Of a DNA stretch of 64,000 nt, positions 11,580-20,530 are shown one piece after another; position 1 is the stretch's first letter, and each line of letters begins with the position of its first letter. The stretch spans positions 80,609,942 through 80,673,941 of the forward strand of contig CM019826.1 in NCBI GenBank assembly GCA_009763385.1. The letters are read 5' to 3'. Below the pieces are notes generated by a model that saw nothing but the letters and a program-made list of their open reading frames with translations, had not been told where the DNA came from and made no database searches. This DNA is from Coix lacryma-jobi var. lacryma-jobi (taxonomy: Eukaryota; Streptophyta; Magnoliopsida; Poales; Poaceae). Both the position numbers and the translations under genes were made by a program.

Positions 11580-11771
11580 GGTGCAGAGCGAGGGCGGCAC
11601 GTGGCGGCGATCCAGAGGTTGCGTCGAGGCAGCGCTTCGGTTCGAGCGGGCGTGGCCGTCGGATCTACCTACCACCGCGGGTTGGACCAGAATAGCCTTA
11701 GGGTTTAGCTGGTTCGCTCTGTAATTAGTTTAGAGAGGGGTAGAGTAGGAAATAGGCTTAGTCTAGGTTAG

Positions 11772-11779
11772 TATAAGTA
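11772..11779 (+). promoter_or_regulatory. TATA box of element C 5' LTR
   Basis: TATAAGTA is followed by a pyrimidine-rich leader (ACACCCTCCTCCC). It is repeated at 21314-21321 in the 3' LTR. Confidence 0.6.
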
Positions 11780-12378
11780 GTCCAGGGGAGACACCCTCCT
11801 CCCTATCTCAGTTTTAGCTATCTCAGTTAGTGCTTTCATTTGCTAGGGTTTCCTGCTCTCCCATCCCCTGCTTTAGCTAGTTGAGATCCGCAGAGAGACT
11901 CCACTCTGTGTACTGTTGATTTGAGGAAGTGAGGCCGTATCCTCACCTTGGAGCACAGATCGATGGCTTGATTTGCGTCTTTGTTTCGAATTCGTGGTTG
12001 TGATTTCCGTTGTGTTCGTGTTCTTCGCGGAATCCTTTTTCCCACGATTTTCCCGTCGCTTGATCTCTTTGCTCGGTTCATCTTTTGCGAATCCGCTTGA
12101 ACCAAGTTGTTCTAGAACGTGAGGCACTTCTTTCCACCGAAGGAATCATCCTCTAACCACACGGTCTAGGAGATCGATCGATTTTTCGTTTCGGGTCAAG
12201 TTTTCTCTCTTCCCCCGAAATTCTTCGATTCACCGATTTGGAGATAGGTTCGAGCCATGATCTCTTAGAGATAGCTCACTATACTCCTTGTGACTTATCT
12301 CACCAAGTTTGATCCCTAGAGGAATTGTTTTAGGTGAGATTGAGACAAATCGGTTGACAAACGGGACTGCTGTGCTCT

Positions 12379-12665
12379 GACCGGACGCTGGCATCGGGTC
12401 GACCGGACGCTGACCAAGTGCGTCCGGTCGTTGAATGCTCAGCGAGTCTCCCTGCAGCTCGACCGGACGCTCTGATTGTTGAGTGACCGGACTCACCGGT
12501 GCTACTGTTCCCGTGTTTTGTCTCTGTGTGATCGAACGCAGGAGAACCGACCGGACGCTCCCCTGGCCAGAGTCCGGTCAGTTCCAGAGAGCTCCCAGAT
12601 CAGGTTTTGAGCGACCGGACGCGTCCGGTCACTGCTGACCGGACGCAGGCCAGAGTCCGGTCGAT
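12379..12665 (+). promoter_or_regulatory. Cluster of CCGGAC/GTCCGG palindromic motifs in element C 5' LTR
   Basis: About ten copies of GACCGGACGC or its complement occur in 290 bp. Two fuse into the 18-bp perfect palindrome GACCGGACGCGTCCGGTC at 12613-12630. CpG-rich palindromes of this type are a described hallmark of Sirevirus LTRs. The copy in the 3' LTR is at 22155-22172. Confidence 0.8.
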
Positions 12666-12934
12666 CCAGTTTCGCGCGTTTTCGTTCGCGGTTCGTTCGT
12701 TCTTAATCGGATTCGAGTTCCGTCTTTTGCGTTGGCTTTCTAGGGTTGTCTAGTGTCCCGCTGTGCTTCTAGGAAGCATCCACCCTACATCTAGGGTCGT
12801 GGACATTAGCAAGCTCTAGGGTTCGCTCTTGGGGTTGATTTTGGGACAGTGGCATCTAGTTTCCGAAAGGAAATTTTGAAGCTCCCATTCACCCCCCCCT
12901 CTGGTCGCTTTCGGTTAGCTTCTCGGTCCTTCAA

Positions 12935-12950
12935 TTGGTATCGGAGCGGG
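12935..12950 (+). promoter_or_regulatory. Primer binding site of element C (initiator tRNA-Met)
   Basis: TTGGTATCGGAGCGGG begins 1 bp after the LTR. It matches the complement of the 3' end of plant initiator tRNA-Met (TGGTATCAGAGC) with one change. Confidence 0.75.
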
Positions 12951-12996
12951 TTAAGGATCTTCCACCTTAGCCGATTCCAGATCCACCGAAGGCGAC

Positions 12997-15729
12997 ATGG
13001 ATCGCGGCGTGGGCAAACCGCCGTTTTTCGATGGAACGAACTATGCGTATTGGAAGATACGCATGTCGGCCTATCTGCAGAGTTTGGGTGCTTCTATTTG
13101 GGATATTTGCAACTCTGCTGATTACGTGGTCTTGGCTGCTCGTGTTTCTCAGCAACAGATCGATGAGCACGATGCCAATAGCCGAGCCCGTAATGCTCTT
13201 TTTTCTTGTCTGAGCATGGGTGAGTTTGATCGTGTTTCTCACCTCGCTACGGCTCGGGAGATCTGGGACACCCTCATGCGTTTCCATGAAGGCACCTCTC
13301 AAGTCAAAACCCGACTCTACGAGTCGTTCAAGCGAGAGTATGAGAACTTTAGACATCAACCTGGCGAGAGCATAGAAAGTTTATTCGCTCGCTTTCAGGT
13401 AATTGTCAACAGGATGAGGGCTAACAGAGAGCAGTTGCCATTTGACGATCATGAGCGTGCTTTGAAGCTTTTGCACACTCTTGACCGTTCGGTGTGGGAC
13501 TCCAAGGTTCAGGCAATCATCGAATCGCCGAACTATGAGACCCTCACCTGCGACGAGCTCTTCAGTAAGCTCAAGTCCAGTGAGATTGATGCTATGGCGA
13601 GGGCTTCTTTTGAAAATCCTTCTCGCCCGTCCATGGCTTTGGTTTCCGGTTCTTCCTCTAACCCCTCAGCTGGCTTTGCGCTTTCGTCTCTTTTTTCTGT
13701 GACAGAGGACCAGCTAGAGTCTTTGGGAGACGACGAGTTGGCTTTGCTTGCCAACCGGTTCTCGCGGTTCCACAACAACCGCATGAACCGTCGTCGAGGA
13801 GGAGGACGCACGGGATGCTACGAGTGCGGCGACCCCGACCACTTCATCGCCGACTGCCCCAAGAAGAAGAACAAGCACTCGGGCAAGAGCGAACATGGGC
13901 GCAAGCACGACTCCAAGTACAAGGAGAAGCACGTCCCCCCAAGGCACAAGAAACGGGGCGGCTTCGACAAAGAGTACATCAAGAAGAAGTACTTGGAGAA
14001 GCAGCAAGCTGAGCAGCGTGCGTTCTTCGCCACGCTCAGCGACGTCGACGGCTCGGATGACGACTCCGCTGGCTCCAGCGATGACGAGTCCGTCAAGAAG
14101 AAGCTGGAAGACAAGTTCAACGGCTTGTGCTTCTTCGCCGGCGACGGAGGCCTGTGCACCATGGCGCTCGGAGATGAGGTCGACGGCGAGCCAGAGCGTA
14201 CCCCTCGGAACGACGACGACGACGACACCTCCCAGGTATCTCTCACCTACGACGAGCTTTCCTCCGAGGTTGAGAAGTTGACTGCTGCCCTCCTTAGCCA
14301 AGATAAGTTGCTTAGGCGTGCCGCTAGAGAGCGCAAGGAGTTTAGGCAGAAGTGGGAGGACACGGTGAAGGAGCTTGAGTTTGCTCGGTCCACCGTGGTA
14401 GTGTCGGAGGAGGCGGAGTGCGAGTCGTGCAACGCGCACATGACTGACCTTCTCACTCTGAGAGGTAAGTATGCTGCGTTGGTTGGAGAGGTGGATGAGC
14501 TCCGTGCTAGGCCGCAGCTGTTGGGTGCGTGCAAGACTTGTCCTGTCTTGCAATCTGAGTTGGCAGAGAAAAATGCCAAGCTTGAGTCTGTAGAGAAGGC
14601 CAGCTCAGATAGCACTTGTGTCTCGAGGTGTGCTTTGTGTGAGGGCCTGGAGATGGAGATTGCCAATGTGAAGCATGGCAAGATGCAAACCGAGGAAGAA
14701 AACACATACCTTCGGTCCATCTTGTCATGGGTCTCCAGTAGTGAGCCGCAGCTCGGGATGATGATCTCCCAATTCAAGCGAGCTGTTGGTGCCCCTGGTG
14801 TAGGTTTTGCTCAGAGTGTTGATCTCTCAGCTTTTGGGAAGATTGGAGAGTCTAGTGGTCTGAACCCATGTGAGAAGCCCAATTTCACCACTACTCCCAA
14901 ACTTGCCAAGCTTCCACTCAAAGAGCCAGCCAAGCCTATCACCAAAGATGGTGTGGTTGAGGAACCCCCGAGAGCTCCTCCCAAGAACCCAGTTTGGGCA
15001 CCCAAGCCAAATCACCTCAAAAACAAGCTTGATGCTATGCCACCCATTAGAGAGGAGTGTTTGCCTCAGAAGGGCAAAGTGAACCACACCCACAGCCCTG
15101 GTCACCAACAACCCCCTTTGTGTGCGGTGAGGTACCAGTGTGATTTCTGTGGGAGGGATGGTCACTTGATCGAGTTCTGTTTCCGGCGCAAGCGAGAGGC
15201 GCGCCGTGCTCGGGAGATGGAGAACCCGGACATGTACCATCCAGCTCATGGTGGACATGTGCCGAAGGTTCAGAGGAGAGCTGCTAGGTCCGGACGTCAA
15301 GGTCCTCGGCCTAGGCAGGAGATGAGAGCTCCTATGAGGGAGACTAGGCCTAGAGGTCCAGGACCTCAGTTTGTTAGGCCTAGGAAGGAGAGAGCTCCGA
15401 GGAGAGACGCTAGAGCAGTTGAGCCCCAGGCTCCTAGGCGTAGATCTCGTAGAGAGCGTGCCCGACGGGGTCCTGCTTTTGCAGGTAACGGACCCCGTGG
15501 CGGAGGCTTAGTTGAGCGCTTTCCCCCACCGCAGTTTGAGTACCGCGGTGAGCGCTTCTTCCCTAGCGGACCACGTTTTCCTCAGCGTGGTGATCGCTAC
15601 CCCCGTAGACTGGCTAGGAATAGTTTTTACACTGACCGTTCTTTTGAGCAGCCGGCCCAACACTGGTATTCTCCTTACTTCACTAACCCCAGTGTTGGAC
15701 CGTATGCTCACTCTATGTCTTTTTATTGA
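12997..15729 (+). CDS. gag: Element C gag polyprotein, intact, 910 codons
   Basis: This long gag polyprotein would form the virus-like particle and bind the RNA. The ATG at 12997 is the first after the primer site and opens a frame with no break to the TGA at 15727-15729. Residues 1-210 match the copia gag (UBN2-type) fold (PPFFDGTNYAYWKIRMSAYL; ALFSCLSMGEFDRVSHLATA). A CCHC knuckle (CYECGDPDHFIADC) begins at residue 274, followed by a Lys-rich stretch. Residues about 420-560 look coiled-coil. A second CCHC knuckle (CDFCGRDGHLIEFC) begins near residue 715. The C-terminal 170 residues are strongly Arg/Pro-rich, suggesting nucleic-acid binding. The great length and second knuckle fit Sireviruses, whose gag is known to bind dynein light chain. 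Pol follows in another frame, 5 bp after the stop. Confidence 0.9.
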   Translation: MDRGVGKPPFFDGTNYAYWKIRMSAYLQSLGASIWDICNSADYVVLAARVSQQQIDEHDANSRARNALFSCLSMGEFDRVSHLATAREIWDTLMRFHEGTSQVKTRLYESFKREYENFRHQPGESIESLFARFQVIVNRMRANREQLPFDDHERALKLLHTLDRSVWDSKVQAIIESPNYETLTCDELFSKLKSSEIDAMARASFENPSRPSMALVSGSSSNPSAGFALSSLFSVTEDQLESLGDDELALLANRFSRFHNNRMNRRRGGGRTGCYECGDPDHFIADCPKKKNKHSGKSEHGRKHDSKYKEKHVPPRHKKRGGFDKEYIKKKYLEKQQAEQRAFFATLSDVDGSDDDSAGSSDDESVKKKLEDKFNGLCFFAGDGGLCTMALGDEVDGEPERTPRNDDDDDTSQVSLTYDELSSEVEKLTAALLSQDKLLRRAARERKEFRQKWEDTVKELEFARSTVVVSEEAECESCNAHMTDLLTLRGKYAALVGEVDELRARPQLLGACKTCPVLQSELAEKNAKLESVEKASSDSTCVSRCALCEGLEMEIANVKHGKMQTEEENTYLRSILSWVSSSEPQLGMMISQFKRAVGAPGVGFAQSVDLSAFGKIGESSGLNPCEKPNFTTTPKLAKLPLKEPAKPITKDGVVEEPPRAPPKNPVWAPKPNHLKNKLDAMPPIREECLPQKGKVNHTHSPGHQQPPLCAVRYQCDFCGRDGHLIEFCFRRKREARRAREMENPDMYHPAHGGHVPKVQRRAARSGRQGPRPRQEMRAPMRETRPRGPGPQFVRPRKERAPRRDARAVEPQAPRRRSRRERARRGPAFAGNGPRGGGLVERFPPPQFEYRGERFFPSGPRFPQRGDRYPRRLARNSFYTDRSFEQPAQHWYSPYFTNPSVGPYAHSMSFY

Positions 15730-15734
15730 TGTAG

Positions 15735-16424
15735 GTGAGACGGTTGGAGGACATTTGGTTGGTGGATTCTGGTTGCTCGAGGCACATGACCGGAAACGCC
15801 AAGTGGTTCTCCAGCCTTAGCCCGGTCGCCGGAAAGGAGTACATAACCTTCGGCGACAATAGTAAAGGTAAGGTATTGTCTCGTGGGACGGTGCGGGTTA
15901 ATGAGCACTTTGTGTTGCACGATGTTGCTCTTGTTTCTAACCTGCATTTTAACCTTCTTTCTGTTTCGCAACTTTTTGATGATGACTATGAGATTCGTTT
16001 AGATCCTCAGGGCGATCTTGTATGTCTGATTTCGCCCTTTGGGAAAGTCTTTCGCGCGAATTTCTCGGAGTCGTTTGGTTCTTCTCGCTGTCTTTTGGCT
16101 AGTCCTTCTTCCTCCGATCTTTGGAAGTGGCATAGGAGGCTCGGTCATTTAAGCTTCGACTTGCTTGCAAGACTTAGCTCACTTGGCCTAATCCGAGGAT
16201 TGCCCAAGCTTTCGATGGAGAAGGATCTAGTTTGCCATTCTTGCAGACATGGGAAGATGGTTGCCGCTCCCCACCATCCAGTGACTAAGGTCATGACCTC
16301 GCACCCCGGAGAGCTTTTACACATGGACCTTGTTGGTCCGGCTCGGGTGAGCTCGGTTGGTGGCAAGTGGTATGTTTTGGTTGTTGTTGACGACTTTTCG
16401 AGATATTCGTGGGTCTTCTTTTGA
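15735..16424 (+). pseudogene. pol: Element C pol part 1: protease, pre-integrase and start of integrase
   Basis: This is the N-terminal part of pol. The aspartic protease motif is LVDSGCSRHMTG (near 15762-15797). The HHCC zinc domain of copia integrase follows (WHRRLGHLSFDLL with CHSCRHGKM, about 16127-16259), and the first catalytic Asp of integrase lies in DLVGPARVSS. The frame ends at a TGA (16422-16424) right after DDFSRYSWVFF, in the middle of the core. The rest of integrase continues in the next frame from about 16415. A short T run sits at the break, so a one-base change in that run is the simplest cause. Gag is in frame 1 and this part in frame 3, so pol expression would normally need a frameshift or re-initiation. 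Confidence 0.85.
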
Positions 16425-17278
16425 CTGAGAAGACTGAGACTTTCTCCTTCGCTCGCAATCTGATTTTGCGTCTTCAGAACGAGTTCCCTTTGAACTCGAT
16501 GCGAGCTATTAGAAGTGATAATGGTTCCGAATTCAAAAATTCGGATTTTGAGAAGTTTTGTAACCGCCTTGGCTTGAAGCATCAGTGTTCTTCCCCCTAC
16601 ACACCGCCCCAAAATGGTGTTGTAGAGAGGAAGAATCGGACCCTTGTTGAGATGGCCAGGACGATGCTTGATGAGCATAGGACTCCTAGGCGCTATTGGG
16701 CCGAAGCTATGAACACTGCATGCTATATTTCCAATCGCATTTTTCTGAGAGCTTTCTTGAAAAAGACTTCTTATGAGTTGCGTTTTGGCAAACTGCCCAA
16801 GGTGAGTTATTTTCGAGTTTTTGGTTGCCATTGTTTTATACTCAAAAAGGGCAACTTGGACAAATTTGAATCTCGTTCTTCTGACGGTGTGTTTTTGGGT
16901 TATGGCACTCACACTCGAGCTTATCGTGTACTTAACCTTGACACTAACCGAGTCATGGAGACATCCGATGTCACCTTCGACGAGACCATGGTTTGTCCTT
17001 CTTCTCGTTTTGAGCGTGCAGGTGATCATGAGGTTGGTGAGCCTCTTTTTGATGACGAGGACGAGGGTGCTGAAGGTATGGATGATCCAGCACCCCCTCC
17101 ACCTGCCGCGCCGCAAAGAGCGGCCTCGATGACGACTCGCGGCCCCGACACCTCTTCTTCCTGGGGGCCGTGGGATCCGCCACCCCGAGCGGTACCATTT
17201 GTACCCGGGGAGGCACCAGCTGCTGTTGAGGGGGAGGCTACTTCAGCTCGGGAGGCACCACGACATATCCAGCGCTAG
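16409..17278 (+). pseudogene. pol: Element C pol part 2: integrase core and C-terminal region
   Basis: This continues the integrase after the frameshift. The second catalytic Asp (IRSDNGSEF, near 16509-16535) and the catalytic Glu (PQNGVVERKNRTL, near 16606-16640) are present. The copia integrase C-terminal motif follows (SYFRVFGCHCFILKKG; SDGVFLGYGTHTRAYRV). The final part is Pro/Ala-rich and linker-like. The frame is stopped by TAG at 17276-17278 but continues unbroken in the same frame as the RT part, so this is a single nonsense change (CAG to TAG fits). Apart from the frameshift and this stop the element looks young and nearly complete. Confidence 0.85.
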
Positions 17279-17293
17279 CACCCCCCTGAACAG

Positions 17294-18907
17294 ATGATCG
17301 GCGACATCGGCGAGCGAGTCACTCGCTCCAGGTCACAGCACATCTCTCATTTCGCTCACTCTGCTTTTGTTGCTAATTTTGAGCCCCGAGATGTTGGACA
17401 CGCTTTGACGGATCCGGATTGGGTTAATGCCATGCATGAGGAGTTAGAAAATTTTGAGCGAAATCGGGTTTGGGTTCTAGTTCCACCTCCACCTGACTGT
17501 AAGCCTATAGGGACAAAATGGGTATTTAAAAACAAGCAAGGAGAGGATGGTCATGTTGTGAGAAACAAGGCCCGGCTTGTAGCGAAAGGCTATAGTCAGA
17601 AGGAAGGAATAGATTATGAGGAGACCTTCGCTCCTGTAGCTCGTTTGGAGGCTATTAGGATACTTTTGGCTTTTGCTGCATCCAGGGGTTTCAAACTTTT
17701 TCAAATGGATGTCAAGAGTGCTTTTTTAAACGGCTACATAAAGGAGGAGGTTTATGTTGAGCAACCCCCCGGTTTTGAAAATCCCATGTTTCCAAACCAT
17801 GTCTTTAAACTTCATAAAGCTTTATATGGTTTGAAACAAGCCCCTAGAGCCTGGTATGATAGGTTGAAAACCTTTTTGCTTGCTAAGGGTTTTAAAATGG
17901 GATGTGTAGATAAAACGCTCTTTCTCCTCCGGCAAGGCAAAGACACGCTCTTGGTCCAGATTTACGTGGATGATATCATTTTCGGTGGTTCTTCTCACGC
18001 TTTGGTTGCCAAGTTTGCAGATACTATGAGCAGGGAGTTCGAGATGAGCATGATGGGCGAGCTGACATTCTTTCTCGGGTTGCAAATCAAGCAATCCCGA
18101 GAGGGGACATTTGTGCACCAGGGCAAGTACACCAAGGACTTGCTAAAGCGATTCGATATGGGTGAGGCCAAGCCTCTTCCAACACCCATGTCGACGACGA
18201 CTGCCCTGGATGCGGATGTGGATGGAGAAGCAGTGGACCAGAAGGAGTACCGCAGCATGATCGGGTCGCTCCTCTACCTGACGGCGACACGCCCGGACAT
18301 CCAGTTCGCGGTGTGTCTGTGCGCGCGCTTTCAGGCGTTGCCGCGCACTTCTCACCGTCAGGCGGTGAAGCGCATCTTCAGGTACCTTCGTTTCACTCCT
18401 GAGTTTGGGATTTGGTATTCTGCTTCCTCCACCCTCTCGCTTTGCGGTTACTCCGATGCCGATTTTGCTGGTTGCCGTATTGAGCGCAAGTCCACTTCTG
18501 GGACTTGCCAATTTATTGGTTCTTCTCTTGTTTCGTGGTCTTCTCGCAAGCAGTCTAGTGTCGCTCAGTCCACTACAGAGGCTGAATATGTTGCTGCGGC
18601 TAGCTGCTGTTCACAGTTGCTTTGGATGATGGCCACTTTGCGTGATTTTGGTCTGAGCTTTTCTCGCGTGCCTTTGCTTTGTGACAGCACGAGTGCCATT
18701 AGCGTTGCTAAGAACCCCGTGCTTCACTCGAAGACCAAACACATTGATGTGCGCTTTCATTTTCTGCGAGACCACCAGGAGAAGGGTGATATCGACCTTC
18801 GCCATGTCGATACTCATCATCAACTGGCGGATATTTTCACCAAGCCTTTAGACGAATCAACCTTTAATCGGTTGAGGGGTGAGCTTGGTGTGTGTTTCCC
18901 CTTTTAG
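17294..18907 (+). pseudogene. pol: Element C pol part 3: reverse transcriptase and RNase H
   Basis: This 537-codon frame is open in the same frame as the integrase part; the ATG is internal, not a true start. It carries the copia RT (KWVFKNKQGEDGHVVRNKARLVAKGY; FAPVARLEAIRILLA; FQMDVKSAFLNGYIKEEVYV; YGLKQAPRAWY) with the intact catalytic motif YVDDIIFG (near 17965). The Ty1-type RNase H follows (YSDADFAGCRIERKSTSG; TTEAEYVAAASC; LCDSTSAI; TKHIDVRFHFLRD; ADIFTKPL). All expected acidic residues are present. It stops at TAG 18905-18907. The catalytic parts look functional in isolation, but the upstream stop and frameshift prevent full pol synthesis unless bypassed. Confidence 0.88.
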
Positions 18908-20519
18908 ATGGGGGAAACATTTTGGATCTTGTATATTTGACTGACTCTTTTGTCTTTCTTTTCTTTTGCATTTTTAGCATACGCATTTACATTCTGAGCT
19001 TCATGTTTACAATCACTAGAATGTAACTATGCTCTATTTAGTATGCTCCGATGCTTATATGGATGCTTGTAGCTTATGCTCTTCCTGATCACTAGTACAT
19101 GTTATGAGCTGAGCTATTTTGGAAGGGTGAATTTACTTAATAACTTACAATCTGAAAATGTTTCACCATTGAGATATGCAACTAGCATGTGTAGGATATG
19201 TTGAGTTCACTCGTGCTTTTCATATATGCTAGGTTGCTATGTCTCTAGTTATGAGTCATTCACTTGCTTGGTCTGTTCATATCATGCATAAAATTTGAAC
19301 CAAGTTTTAGTGAATTGAAAAGATCGAGATGGGATTGCTTGTCAACACCTCACGGTATCGAGACTGTTTCTCATTGCACCTTGAGTTAAACTTGAGCCGT
19401 GTAGTGTATGACCGAAACCGTAGCTTTAAGCTCCTGATTGCTTCGGCATAGGCTTCGCTCGGTTGAAAAGTTAGGCAAAGACAAGCTTTCAACCTCTCGC
19501 AATCACATGCTAAATAATTGAACTTGTGAATTCTTTACCGCTGCAACTCCGATATGAAACTGAAATCACAAGTATATGCTTCATTCCTACGCATGATGAT
19601 TGAACTTTGCTAGGGGTAGTTCACCTTGTATACATGTTTAGCACTTGTCTGGATTCCTATCTATACATGCGTAATGCTATTCTGATGGTGACTATCTTTT
19701 TGGCTAAAAACTGCTCACTTGCTCATATGCTTCATATTTCGTATGTGTGATCAGTTTGAGCCTTCGCTATTTGAGTGCTTAGTTGTGCCATTGGAGCTAT
19801 ACCGATTAGAGCATTTTTGCACTCTTTTGATTATATGCCTGAAGCTGCTAACTTGCATTTCTGACTTGATATGCATTTTAGAAGGGGGAGTTTTGTTGGC
19901 TCAAGGGAAGAGTTTGTGCTTGATAAGTGCATTTTCAACTAAGGGGGAGAGTTTTTGCAAATCATATGTCTCCTGGCGTTCAATTAAGGGGGAGTTTTTG
20001 CTAAGGGGGAGATTTTCAGATCTTTATGCTCTTCTCTTGTTGGACCTAAGGGGGAGTCCCGGGTTGCTTGCACTTGTCGAGGGGAGCTTGCTAGTTGTGT
20101 TGAGCCGTTGCCTCTGTCTTGAGGGACTAGCAAACATTTTCCTCATTTGTCGTCGAAGTGGACTTTGATTGGTTCGGAGACCTTTCGTTTGTTTTTCAAT
20201 TGGTTCGGAGTGGTTCTCGTGCTAGTTGTGTTGAGCCTCTGTGCCTCTATCTTGAGGGACTAGCATTTTGCCAGTTTTAGCTCTGATTTTCAATTGGTAT
20301 TTTGCTAGCGGTGTTGAGCCTGTTCTACCTCTTCTTGCTTTGCTTGGTCGCGTCGAGCCGTTGCCCATGTCTTTGGGGACCAAGTTCTCGCTCCTTCCAC
20401 TTGACCTTCTTCGGCTTTGCTATGCTTTTGGGTCATTTGGTTGAGTTCTCTTCCTCTCCTTCCTCCTACCTTCTTCTTTCATTTTATGATTTGTGTGTGT
20501 AGTTGACAATGCACTCATC
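18908..20519 (+). other. Element C region between pol and 3' LTR; no envelope-like gene
   Basis: This region of 1.6 kb has no gene I can support. Open frames of 149 and 66 codons (19719-20168, 20302-20502) are Leu/Ser-rich and overlap the repeated motifs, so I leave them out. The sequence holds PPT-like repeats (19882-20056) and, from about 20080 to 20385, three to four imperfect copies of a unit containing GTGTTGAGCC(G/T)TTGCC and GAGGGACTAGCA. Some Sireviruses carry an envelope-like ORF here; this one does not. Confidence 0.7.
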
Positions 20520-20528
20520 AAGGGGGAG
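19882..20528 (+). repeat. Multiple polypurine-tract motifs (AAGGGGGAG) of element C
   Basis: Six copies of AAGGGGGAG lie at 19882, 19941, 19986, 20003, 20048 and 20520. The last ends 2 bp before the 3' LTR and is the functional polypurine tract by position. The upstream cluster is the multiplied-PPT feature described for Sireviruses. Confidence 0.85.
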
Positions 20529-20530
20529 AT

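Larger units (their letters stand above)
10989..12933 (+). repeat. 5' LTR of element C
   Basis: It starts TGCGGATACATG and ends GGTCCTTCA. It contains four tandem hairpins (11433-11579), a TATA box at 11772, and a cluster of CCGGAC/GTCCGG motifs (about 12379-12665) with an 18-bp perfect palindrome at 12613-12630. Open frames of up to 195 codons cross it on both strands but have no domain and repeat unchanged in the 3' LTR. Confidence 0.95.

Noticed and set aside
10985..11724. Several open frames on both strands in the LTR of element C (up to 195 codons)
   Set aside because: They recur unchanged in the second LTR, cross the hairpin repeats and the LTR boundary, and show no domain. They arise from GC-rich repeats.
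13714..14553. Minus-strand open frame of 279 codons across the gag gene of element C
   Set aside because: It lies opposite an intact gag, is low-complexity and Leu/Val-rich, and has no domain. It is a shadow of the GC-rich coding strand.
19719..20168. 149-codon open frame after pol of element C as an envelope-like gene
   Set aside because: It overlaps the PPT-motif cluster and has no transmembrane or coiled-coil layout of Sirevirus envelope-like proteins.
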